From Augochlora pura (lineage: Eukaryota; Arthropoda; Insecta; Hymenoptera; Halictidae): a DNA stretch of 64,000 bases. Both the position numbers and the translations under genes were made by a program. Numbering within the stretch: position 1 is the first letter of the stretch; every line of letters begins with the position of its first letter. The stretch covers positions 8,866,001 to 8,930,000 of the forward strand of contig NC_135774.1 in assembly GCF_028453695.1 (NCBI RefSeq), read 5' to 3'. Below the pieces are notes generated by a model. That model searched no databases. It was given only the letters and a program-made list of their open reading frames with translations, and was not told where the DNA came from. Shown one piece after another: positions 24,100 through 35,500 of this stretch.

Positions 24100-24500
24100 G
24101 TAGTTCGGGTCGCCGTTCAATTAATTACAATGTAATTCGTAATCTGATAAGAGTACAAATACAAATGGTAAATAATTTAATTACAGTAAGTACGAATTAC
24201 ATGACAATTTAATTACATTAATTACGAGTTACAAGATAATTCAATTACAATAATTACGCATTTCAAGATAATACAATTCTATTAATATTGAATTTAGTAA
24301 GTATATAGATTAAATTATTATTAATAATTACAATGTTGTCTTTATTTACTTGACACGTTGTAACGAATGAGTAATAAATAATATACAAAGAAATGATAAC
24401 TAAATAAGTAATGATTGAAATTGTATTGGTAAATTAGAAATGAATTGTAGTATCTTAAATAATTTATTTAGATTTATACACATAGTAAGTAATTTAGTTT
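24100..24500. repeat. Degenerate TAATTAC-rich repeat
   Basis: Repeated TTCAATTA/AATTACGA phrases, then TTTACTTGACACGTTGTAAC. This resembles the duplicated block at 55.8-56.7 kb (TTATTCGACGCGTTGTGAC), suggesting a dispersed family. Confidence 0.5.
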
Positions 24501-24886
24501 ATTTTTCATTTGAACTTCCAAATAACAAATATTTCTGTATTTCAATATTATGTTTTTAATGTAATCTAAGACAAAATATTCTATTTTCTATGTAACGTTT
24601 AAATAATATTTTATCTAGTTAAGATTCATTTTCATTCACTTCTTATAAATTTATTTATCTCTTGTTTCTTGGATTCTTATGCACTTGTGACTTTTAATAT
24701 ATGAGATAATGCGGATATGATATTATTTTAATCAAGATAGATATAAAAATATTAATCGAGACGAGAATAACATAATTTTTATGAACATAGATTGATAATT
24801 TTAATCAACGAAAACTATAAATTTAATCAAGATAGATAATATTAATTTAATAAGATAATAGTTATCGATGTAAAAATAACATAATT

Positions 24887-25135
24887 TTAATCAAGACAGA
24901 TATGGTGTTACTTTATTATAACCATGATGCAACATTTAAATAATAATAATGAACGAAAATGCACTATAAAAAGAAAGAAAGAAAATTATACAAATGTGGA
25001 TATAACATAAAAATAATATAATTTTAATCGAAACAAATATGGCGTAAATTTATTGTAACCATGATGTAACATTTAAATAATAATATTGAATGAAAATACA
25101 CCATAAAAAGAAAGCCATATGAATAAGGATATAGG
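24887..25135. repeat. Tandem duplication, period about 132 bp
   Basis: TAATTTTAATC(A/G)A...ATATGG then ACCATGATG(C/T)AACATTTAA and CCATAAAAAGAAAG-like tails occur twice, from about 24887 and 25018. Confidence 0.8.
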
Positions 25136-25139
25136 ATTG

Positions 25140-26730
25140 AAACAATTAAATAATACACATCGTTCATTCTTTGAAATTTTAATATTTCTACATGAATAAT
25201 TCAAGATTCTATAATCTAAATATCAATTTTTGTTAATTCAACGCTTAAAAATCGTTCAGTGTTGTTAAAATATTAATTACCTTCGAAACGTTTTCATATA
25301 AATAAAAGCAGATACAGATGTTAAATATTAAAGTAAGAGAAGGTTCGTTCTGAAATATTATTGACTTTTCTTTTAAATTACGCAGAACAACTTTATACAT
25401 TGTCTCGTCCTATAAACATTCGTCTTTACAGCTACTTATCTCGTTCGAAGAAAGCTTAAATAGGAACAGCGATTTATTATTGCAGTTAAAGATTAATATT
25501 GTTCAAAAAAGAAGGAAAATAGGAACATTTCTTTGCGGAACACGCAACGAACCAGGTAGAACTTCTCTCAGCGAGGATTTCATATTGCATTGTGGAGAAC
25601 GAGTGTATTCGATCTTTCATGTTAATTTCATAATGCGCTTGTACGACATTCGGGACACGCTCCTGAAATAATTTATATTTATAAGAATGGCGAGAACATC
25701 CCGATGGAAAAGGATCCACGTCTTCATGAATTATTTATGTTCCTCGATTTCAGCTACGAAGTAGGTCGTTCTATCGACTGCCAGAAATATATTACCGCGA
25801 AATAGAATTGTATTTCGTTTCGCTGGCGTGATTTTAAAATCCGACGAAATTAACGAAAACCTAGAAAACTAATTTTAGTTATTATTATTTGTTTAATGAC
25901 TGTTAATAGACGACGGGCCTTTATGCTAAATTAAAGCTACCAATTATAAGAGATTTAAGCTAAATAGATATATTTTTGTCTCTTTAATTATTTTTATTGG
26001 TTAAAAGTAATTTATTAATATTATTGAGTTCTTTTAATGTTTATTTTAAATTTCACCTGATCTATCATGATATATGTGTATAAAATCGGCAGTATAGTTA
26101 TCGGTAGGGATTGAAATAGTTTATGCAACGAATTCCAAATCAATCATTTTAGGTTAGAAAACTTTTACAATACCTTTTGCAAACAGCTTTCTGTTGTTAC
26201 TCTACTCAAACAATGATTCATTTTGTGAATACAAATATTTATAACGTATGAAGTTATTTCTAACTGATCAACGTTAAAATAAACTGAAAATAAATACATA
26301 AATAAATTTTATTTTATAGGTTATGTAGATATCAATACTTACGATCTTTTAAAAAATGTTAAATTTTGTGAAATATTTGTATTGGTTTTTGTGGGAAAAA
26401 ACCATTCGAAGTAAATGATGTTACAAAGTTTCATTAACTAATACGAAAGCAACAACATGAATTAATTTTTTCTTATTTAACATATAAAATAATAAAATTA
26501 AACTCATAGAACTCGAGTATTTTATAGAATTAGATTAATGTAGAACAGTTGAATTCTGTAACATAAAAATCAATTTTCAAATCTGAGCTATTAATTTTCG
26601 ATGCAACAACGTGTTAAATAATTAAATTCTCTGTATGTCAACCAATCAAAATTTGTCCTCAAATATTTGTCTACTTTACAATACATATTAAATCTCAGTT
26701 TGCGGTTACTGGATCGCTCTAACTCAATAT
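25140..26730. other. No gene seen
   Basis: Mostly AT-rich. A plus acceptor-like CTCGATTTCAG at about 25752 leads into a short frame that stops after about 17 codons. No exon is called. Confidence 0.45.
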
Positions 26731-26732
26731 AT

Positions 26733-26982
26733 TTAACCCCTTGAATTGTAACAACACGTCAGATTCTTAATAAACATTCCATGCAAGTTCTACTAAATAT
26801 GAATATTATTAATTTCCTCTAAATCGAAATTAAATTGAATTTTCCATCGTCATAGTCTAGAAACGAAAGTAAATAAAAACAATACAAGAAACAAAAATTA
26901 ACTAGTCCAACTAAGGAAAATATTAAGGACAAATAAATGTTAATCAACGTAACGTGAAAGGAATCATAATACAAGGGGTTAA
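26733..26982 (+). mobile_element. TTAA MITE, family A, 250 bp
   Basis: TTAA at 26733-26736 and 26979-26982, with CCCCTTG and CAAGGGG ends. The interior matches 8648-8899 closely (TACTAAATATGAATATTATT and TAGTCTAGAAAC phrases). The subterminal palindrome has decayed in this copy. Confidence 0.75.
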
Positions 26983-27467
26983 ATCATTACTTAATTAATC
27001 AAGTTTCCTCAAAAGCAACACAAAAATTGACAAATCTACACGAAGAATCTACAAAAACATATTCGTAAAACTAAATAAATAAAGCTGTAAATCGTCGGAA
27101 TCATCGTCAATTACATAATTGTCAAAATGGTCCGTCGTGCCAGAGTTAAACGTTCCAAACAAAGCAATGAAAATTCGGAACACCGCGAACACGGCTCCCC
27201 ACGAAACGCATTAACTCCTAATGAAAGAGATTCCCTCCCCGCGCCATTTCCGCGCAAGTTCCACGCGTGTCTAATTACATCTTAATTGGCCCGTGGAAAG
27301 ATTTAATATCAATGCAGTAGACAGAAACCGCGACCGGCGTTTACCGAAACTGTCCCGAAACGAACACGGTCCCATTAAAAAGTTTGCCGCCGAGACCGTT
27401 CTACCTGGGATCATTACCGCGTTAGCCTAACAACAGTTTGTGTCTGTGTGTGTGTAGGGTCGTCAGA
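26983..27467. other. No gene seen
   Basis: AT-rich, then a small GC-moderate block with a short (TG)n at 27438-27455. Confidence 0.45.
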
Positions 27468-27604
27468 TTAACCCCTTGCCGTACTTTGACGAGTCCGACT
27501 CGCGATGGAAATTGCTAGTAATAAATAATTAAGTATGGCTGTTATTCTGTTCTTTAAAATTTGAATAAAATTCTAATCCCTTGTTGTTAATATTTAAGCA
27601 TATA

Positions 27605-29153
27605 CAATCCCAAAGAATAAGATAGCACACGCGTGCTATCTTTAATTTCTCGCGTTGTAATTATGGTACAGAAAATGTGCTAATGATACAGAAAGACTAT
27701 TTTCTACTAATATATAAACATAACTTTTATTGACTTTTCTAAAACGAATTCTCGTCGTAAAAATAAAAATACCCAAATGAATACAGACAAAATGATTTGC
27801 ACATCTGAAAAATATTCCATATTATATAAAACTTAAAATAGACAAATATGAAAATGATATAACTGTACCTGTGTTTAATAATGCGTGAAACCTCCGTGGT
27901 CGTCAGTTATTTTTATCATTCTTTTTAGTAAGGATTTATGCAGTACTTTCATTGAAGATTGTGATAAATTTTTCCATTCCTCTTTAATACTGATTTTTAA
28001 GTCATTTAAATTTTCAAATTGTCTTCCTTCTGCATAAACAGCTCTGGATAGTAATCCCCAACAATTCTCAATGATATTTAAGTTCGGGGAACACGCTGGC
28101 CATTCCAAAACAGGAATTATCTCTTTTGAAAAATATTCATGAATAATTTTTGCCGTGTGTACGGCAGCTTGCTGGAACACTTTTGGACCTGCAATGCATT
28201 GTGCCTACTTATCAATTTGGTTTCTTATTAATCTTAAATAACTTGCACTATTTATTTTTCCTTGTATAAAATTAATATCCGTTTTATCTCTGTAACCTAT
28301 GCGGCTCCAAATCATTAATCCGGCTCCTTTCACTTGTCGTCTAATGCTTGTTAATTGTCCTTTTCGAATGTCATGATGATAGTTTACACTATTATCTGGA
28401 CCATTCAGACAAAATCGTTTTTCATCTGTAAAGATCATATTCCTCCAGATTTTCCTCTAGTGTATATGTTTCTTTGCAAATTCAAAGCATGCTTCCTTAT
28501 GCATTCTTTGTTAATCGTGGCTTGGCTTTTATTCTTGATCGGTTCATAATATTACTTATTTGCATAGCACGTCGAACATTTTGAATATTAAACCTTTTGC
28601 AAGCAATTTCTCTTGCAATAGCCCAAGAATGCAGCACGAAGTATATTACTGTTGTGTCACGGTGCGATAGGGTTGCTGGCATTCCAATGCATTTTCTTTT
28701 ATTGCAGTTATCCACATCTTTTAATACGTTATATACAGCTTTTCTGCTTCGACCAATTTCTTTCGCAATTTCTGTAATCGTTACTTTCCGTTTTCTTCAA
28801 ATAAGAATTGCGTTTATGTCGCTGTCAGATAATCTTTTACCACGGCCCATCACGAAATGCGACAGATACCAATATCAAGAAACAGCGAACACCGACTGAC
28901 CACTTCAACTTTCTTAAACCTCACGACATTGAAAAAAATCAAAATAAACCTTGAGTGTGCTATCATTTTGTCTCTGTCTATTTGCGTGTTTCCATTCTTC
29001 CTGAGAGAATATCTCGTAGAAATTCCAATATAGATAGTGTTTACATATTAGTAGAAGGTAGTCTTTCTGTATCATTGGCACATTTCCTGTACCATAAATA
29101 TAACGCGAGAAATTGAAGATAGCACGCGTGTGCTATCTTTTTCTTTGGGAGTG
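27605..29153 (-). mobile_element. Tc1-like DNA transposon with about 120-bp terminal repeats
   Basis: A 1549-bp element flanked by TA at 27603-27604 and 29154-29155. Its ends are inverted over about 120 bp with scattered mismatches (27605-27724 and 29034-29153), starting CA(A/C)TCCCAAAGAA. Each arm carries a subterminal palindrome GATAGCAC-N4-GTGCTATC, about 16-40 bp from the end. It contains a decayed minus-strand transposase. Terminal repeats this long with the gene almost filling the middle suggest a long-TIR Tc1 subgroup. It is inactive as it stands. Confidence 0.9.
27875..28850 (-). pseudogene. Tc1-family transposase, decayed
   Basis: Reads from ATG 28848-28850 (MGRGKRLSDSDI) through two helix-turn-helix-like stretches (ITEIAKEIGRSRKAVYNVLK; IAREIACKRFNIQNVRRAM) into the catalytic core. 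The core shows FTDEKRF (first Asp), VFQQAAVHTAK where the second catalytic Asp is normally found, and WPACSPNLNIIENCW with the final Glu. Lesions seen are in-frame stops at 28797-28799, about 28458 and 28202-28204, and a frame change near 28497. The second Asp motif is altered, so the copy cannot encode an active enzyme. Confidence 0.88.
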
Positions 29154-29449
29154 TAAGTAAATTCAGGAATAAATGTTAATGTCCTGTCACTTCTAAGAAA
29201 TTGTACCAATTGAAAAATTCCTGATCGCCGTGACTGCGAAAAGAATGGGTACGCCAAGGGGTTGAGACACCGTTATACCGCGGAACGGTTTCGTTACCAC
29301 GACCGCAGGATATCCCGCTCGCCTTCGACTCCGTCGCGACTCGTCCTTGATCCTTCGGAATCGTTCCACGACGTCGCCAACCAGAATTCGACGGCGTCTC
29401 GAAGTCGGAGCACGTGGTGGTCGCGAGGACGGGGAACCGGCAGGGCGCG
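29154..29449 (-). other. Probable 3' UTR of the five-exon gene, MITE-derived in part
   Basis: Directly downstream of the stop codon on the minus strand. No minus-strand AATAAA (TTTATT on plus) is visible between the stop and the Tc1-like insertion. The transcript end therefore either uses a variant signal or lies inside the MITE/Tc1 sequence. Confidence 0.35.
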
Positions 29450-29576
29450 TCAATTTTTTTGCGGTTTTATCAGCCGGCTGGCCGGAGGTGACAATTTGTT
29501 GAAACCGGCGTTGTCGAACACCGGAAGCAAGTCTCTGACTCTTTGTCCGGCGCCGATGGCGGCCAGCTCGAACCAC
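29450..29576 (-). CDS. Exon 5 of the five-exon gene (stop codon)
   Basis: G completes an Arg codon, then WFELAAIGAGQRVRDL through to RLIKPQKN and TGA at 29450-29452. It was found by following phase and splice signals from exon 4, across a 5.8-kb intron. The open stretch fits exactly, with balanced amino-acid use. Confidence 0.8.
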
Positions 29577-32500
29577 CTGAAAACAGCGCGACGATGAAAA
29601 ATTGACTTCCCTTTTCTTACGGTTTAATTAATCGCGCAACCGCGGCGGGCCGAGATTATCGTGACATATGTTTCGCCGCCGGGGAACGTGAGACTTCGTT
29701 CCCTTTTTACTGTGGCTTGATCAACTGGCGGGGTTACCGCCGGTGACAAAATCAAGCTGGACTGGGAACGATGTTCTTCGAGAAATCGGTTCTCCGTCGA
29801 AGGTCTGGCTTTAACTTTGGATCTTATACAGGGTGTCGAGTTTAAGTTGATGAGCGAAATATCGCGAGTACTATTAAAGAGAAGAAAAAAAGATGGTATA
29901 TGTTGTTTACGATTTTGGATGGGAAGTCAAATGGTATTGTTGGTTTTTTAATGTGTGGGTGGTTTTAAGGTCCATACGTTTTATTTGTTATTAAGTTCAA
30001 TATGGCTTTTTTCGTCAAAAACCTATATCTTTTTAGTACAGTATCCTATTTTACGTGAAACATATTCATATGCACAATATTCATCTAAAAACATTTTTCT
30101 GTAAAATATTTATTTTTTAAGATATTCAAGGAAACGTTCACAGGATTATTGAATTAATTCTTTTAAATATCAAAATTGATTTTTCTATTAATTTAAAATT
30201 TTATTGTAATTTTGTACAATGTAACTTTTGACAATAATATCAAAACAAATGCTCAGAAACACAAACTTCGACTTTCGAACATGTAATAATACGTTTATGA
30301 AGTGATAAATGCACAAATAACAATTTTTCTTTTAAATTAAAGTATGTAATACGTGAATTCCATAATTTTGTGAACGTTTCCCTCAATATCTTAATAAATA
30401 AAAGTCCTATATGTTTCAGAGGAAAGCTATGAGCTTTTTCACGTAGAATAAATAATTTTAATAATTATTCAAATAATCTTAAAAAAAAATTCAAATAATC
30501 TTAAAAAACGACCATACAATTTGAGTCCCCATCCAAAACCATAAAGAAAGTATGCCATCTTTTTTAATTTCCTTAGTCGTATACGAAATATTTTGTTGCG
30601 GCAACTTAAATGAGACACTCTACATACTACTAGATACGGTATGTGTACAGTATGTGTATAGAAAAGCGTACAGTGAAGCAAACAGAACTCATTAAAAATA
30701 ATTCACTGCGATGTGGCGTGGAGTTAAAATGGCCGACGTGCATGAAATTTAAAAATATTAAATAATTGCTCTAAAAATTCTGATACTTGTACATATGTAC
30801 CATATACATATCCCATATTTAATTAACTAAATTTATTATCTGAAAATCAAATACATTCGCTTATTTATCAATGTCGAATATTACCCCTAGAACAACCCCA
30901 TGGGGGTGCAGGCGACCCCACAGATTTTTAAATTGTCTGCAAACGTGTAAATAAATACTAAAACATCGATAATATATATATAATCATATCCTCTTAACTC
31001 GTTCCGCTATTCATATTTTACGTTTTGGAAATAATAAATAATATTTTCATTGTTAAGGTTTCATTTTGAATCGGTCGCAACCCCATGGTTTCATTTATTT
31101 GGAACATCGTTGTCGCAGTTGAAATTTGGCAAGGAGGATTTTCCCTGACTCAGTCTGCTTCGTTATTGCATCTACGGTGCATCCGCAGTGAATATATGTA
31201 TAATATTTTACCTATGCTACAAGCTTGCATAATAATTTTGGTGGTTACGTCTATGTGGCAGTGATAAATTAGTAATTGGGTTGCAGAGCCACATAGAGAT
31301 GAAAATATAAAGGCAAAATTTTCTGCATTTCATCTACAAATTTTTTAAACAAATCGTAAATAATAGAAAGTTAAATTAAAAAGTGGACTTTATACTAATA
31401 AATGTTTTTTGAATTATATTAATATACAGGGTGGTCCACGCGATTTGTGCACCTCTTGCAACTTGCAAAATATGCATTGGACAACAAATTTTTCAATACA
31501 AAACTTGCGTGGCTTAAAAGAGCCTAGTATACACAATAGTACACTTAATTTTTACATAGGTGACGTTGTTTCGAAGATTTTGAGGTTTACTTCTTTTTAA
31601 ATGGAATACTACATCTTACATATAAAAATATGGAAGAATATCGAACTTTAAGTAAAAAAGAATTGAATATTTATTAAACCTGAAGCTGATAGTTAACGAG
31701 TAATTTCTCTTTACTTATTTAAAATTTTCTTCGCGTAATATCAAGTTAGCGAAAAGAGAAGAAAAAGTAAAGCTTTATTTTGCTTTATTTTTTGAAAAAA
31801 TAAAGCAAAATTACTCGTTAACTATTAGGTTTAAGACAAATACAAATCAATACGTTTTTACTCAGAATTCGTTATTCTTCCATATTATGGTATAAAAAGA
31901 TATACTATTCTTAAGAAAACAAATTCACTTTCAAATGTCCGGACCGGCTCCAACTAAAAAATAAATTCACTCCATAATGTTTTTTTAAACCACGTAACAT
32001 TTATATTGAAAAATTTGTTGACCAATGCACATCTTGGAAATTGCAATTTGCAAGTTATATAAAAGATACCGTATAATTGAAGTATATTAAAAACACGAAA
32101 TAAGTAAAAGAAACTAAATAATTTAACGTAAACTTTAGATACAGTACTCGCCGCGTTTAACCCCTTGCCATACTTTAACGAGTCAGACTCGTGATACAGA
32201 TTTGTAATAATAAGCTGTTAAGTATGAATGTTTATCCGTTCCTTTAAGTAGGAATAAAATTCTCTTGCCACCAATATTTAAACATTCGAGTAGATGTAAG
32301 CATAAAATAACTGTAAAATTCCTTTTTCTCCAAAGAAATCAGTGCAATCGAAAAAGTTCTAATCACAGTGATTGTATCGAAAATGGTACGTCAAGGGGTT
32401 AACCTACACCACTGACACACGCTTCTTCCGTCGACTGTGCAAGTCATTCACTAATCTCTATTATTCACCGGCTGCGTTCTAGCGCGATGCATTAAAACTA

Positions 32501-35500
32501 CGAGCGCTTCATTTCGCCCGGTTGACGGGCAAACACGGAATCGGAAAGAACGTTAGAACGTGCAGCGATACAATAATGTGAAACGGGGTTAACAATAACG
32601 CAATTATGCGAATTATTCCGGCGAAATACGGAACCGCGCCGCGCGTCACGAATCACAGCGCCATATCCCGTCTGTGCGGAATATAATTCGCATTATTTCG
32701 ATGCGAACGAATTTCTGTCGGCCGCGGCGGGAGAGAGAGGGGGGGGGGGGGTTGGATCGGTCGGCGGCTTGGTCGTCTGTTTTCATCGAGCGATACCCGC
32801 GCCGCGTATGATGCAATTGTTTTGTTGCTCTTTCCGGAAATGACCGCGAATTCGATCGTGCGGTATTTTCGGGGGTTTCCAATTTACGCTTCACAATCGG
32901 CCGACGGGGCGCCGCGGCGCCTTTATGATTCGTAAACACGGCCGTCCTGTTTCGTTAGACGATACGCGCCGGCTGGCCTATTTTCCCCCGTGGCTTAACC
33001 CTTCGCACTCGAAGAGATTTTAACTGTAAATTTGAAATAATTGTCCTCGCTCGTAGTACATATATCCAATCTGTGCAACAGAGTGCGCTTTCGTGCATAC
33101 GAAATTGATTTTTGCAACTCGTACCGACAGTTTTATTATTTAACAATTTTCTAGATCTAAACTTTGTTGGTATAATTATGAGAGGCGACAGTCGGCGTTT
33201 ATGTTATGATAATTTCTATATAAAATTATAAATTGTATATGATTGTATATAAATTATATAACTGTATATAATTGTATATAATTGTATGTAATTATATCCA
33301 AATTATATAAATTATATTTGTGTTATATACAAGTTAAGATAATCGTATATAAATTATATTGTAAATGATGTAATTGTATATAAATTATATTTGTGTTATA
33401 TACAAACTATGATAATTGTATATAAATTATATTTGTGTTATATACAAACTATGATGATAATTGTATATAAATTATATCTGTGTTATATACAAACTGTGAT
33501 GATAATTGTATATAAATTATATTTGTGTTATATACAAACTATGATAATTGTATAGAAATTATATTTGTGATACCTACAAATTAAAATATCTATATACAAA
33601 TTATATATGTATTATATAAAAATTAAAATAATCGTATACAAATTATATTTGAATTCCACACAAATTAAAGCAATTTGTATACCAGGTATCGGCGAAAATG
33701 CCTCGTCCTGTTGCCTCACCCGCTCGAAAAATTGGTCATCCGCAAAGGGTTAATAATCTTCGATGGGCGCGATCGACCGCCGATCGGACTGCTAATGGGC
33801 CACCGCCGGACATTGTCGTCTTTTCGCGTAATAGAAAACCAGATATTAAACGCGACGGTCCGCTGCGCCGGAATGGAACGGGTTGCGGCGCACGGCGGTG
33901 CGTTTCGCGGGACAATTGTAACGTAGACAGTTTAATCTGAAGCAATTAATACCGGGTTGTCGCATACGAAATTGCCGGCCGCGCGGACACCCGCGAACGT
34001 TTCTTTGTTTCGGGACTGGTATACAGTAATTACCGCGTGCGCCGCGCCCGCGCCGGTTCGTAAGAATTCCATTGTGCCGGAACATCGATTCCGCGTGGAC
34101 CGGTTGAAAGAACGCATCCGGCCGTGGCTAATGTCCCGATTATACAGGATGTTTTGTGGATTGCGATAGGGGCGAGGTGTTGACGAAAGGTTTTTGTTTC
34201 GATCGCGATTCAAAGAAAAATTAAGGGATCGTTCTGCTTCGGTTTGGTACAAACGCGAATTATCTCGTTATTAGGCTGCGGATTTTGTGCACTTATGACA
34301 TGAATAGAACAAATACGAAGACGAAGAGACACTGGATGAATCTAAGAATATTGTTATATTGTTTTCAACTCGTTACGATTGTTGAAAAATATTTTTATAT
34401 AATTTATATTTCTTGCGGTTGGCTGAAATAATTTTTACTTTGTTTAAAGAGCCGTAATCTATGCATTAGAAATATATACCCACCACCCTTCAAAATAATC
34501 GGACACCTGCTTATTTACAGTACAAATTAAAATTTTTTAGTGAGTAAAAACATTGTTGCGAGTTTCATGACATTGAGATATATATTCAGCAATAAATGTT
34601 TGTCGTTTATGCAATTAGTTTACCGAGAAATGCACTGCAAAGTGTGTGGAATTAAATAAGAGCAAAAATAAATAGAAAAAGCTAATTAAAACAGGCGCTG
34701 AGATTAGTCCAAGAAGTAATGAAATTAACAGAAGTAACTAAAAAACGTGGTAAACATATTTGACATAGAAGAAAATTTAAATTTCATTTATAAAATCTAT
34801 GTTACTTCTGCTATAATATGAAATATATTTATATAAGTATAAGTATATGTTACTATTCAATATAATCGAATATTTAGTATATAAATAAATAATTGATAAT
34901 AATCGGGTTTCGAAAAATTTGTAAAAAACTTCAGAGTCAATACAAGCCTGTCTCAATGACTATAAATATAATTTCATAGATTTAATCAGTAGCGGCATTA
35001 AAAATGCTCGTTAGTTCGTCGACTAATTTCCTAAACAATTGCGAGAAGTAAATATCTGAAATAAAATTGTACGGTACAATAATCGTGAGTAGGCGTGCAT
35101 CGAAAACTGGCTAAAAAAAGAATACGGACGCGGTAGAAAGTGAGTTAGCCATCGAGCATCGGCAGCGAAGCGCGCGGGCGGTGGGAGGGGGGGGGGATGA
35201 AATGAAATCGTGCTTGCAGGCCCCTGATAAATTGAAATTGATTTTGATGCGCGCGCGACGGGACACGCGCGCGCGCGGATAGGGAGGAGGGGCGAGGGGG
35301 GGCGAGAGCGTTTCGCAAGCATATGTGAACACCATTCATTTCCCACCTGTTGTTTTTGTATTTGGCAAGGGGTTGAGCAGCTGGATGGGGCGTTTCGGTG
35401 GGGAAATATGTGGCCCCATAAAAATCCAGACCGCGGCTCAGCAGCATCGAGGTCTCCTCCACGCTGGCCAGGGTGACCCTTATAACGGGTGGCCCCGTGT

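Larger units (their letters stand above)
27468..29265 (+). mobile_element. TTAA MITE, family A, split by a Tc1-like element
   Basis: Left end TTAA-CCCCTTGCCGTAC at 27468, with palindrome CGAGTCCGACTCG. Right end GTACGCCAAGGGG-TTGA at 29265 (TTAA with one mutation). Removing the Tc1-like insert and its duplicated TA leaves about 247 bp, matching the intact 246-bp copy at 32157-32402 in length and interior phrases. The MITE was therefore in place before the Tc1-like element arrived. The right end lies about 185 bp beyond the stop codon of the five-exon gene. Confidence 0.85.
29577..35346 (-). other. Intron 4 (5770 nt), transposon-rich
   Basis: Donor GTGGGA, acceptor CGCTGTTTTCAG. Holds two fold-back elements (29829-30622, 31427-32060), two TTAA MITEs (32157-32402, 32995-33753), CpG-rich islands at about 32.43-32.99, 33.75-34.26 and 35.1-35.34 kb, and AT-rich DNA at 34.3-35.0 kb. 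A CTTCAAAATAATCGGACACC phrase at about 34488 resembles a Tc1 end without a partner. Confidence 0.78.

Noticed and set aside
34488..34535. Tc1-like terminal sequence in intron 4, with similar phrases near 42470, 42635 and 44453
   Set aside because: Only single ends are visible. No inverted partner or TA-bounded element could be delimited.
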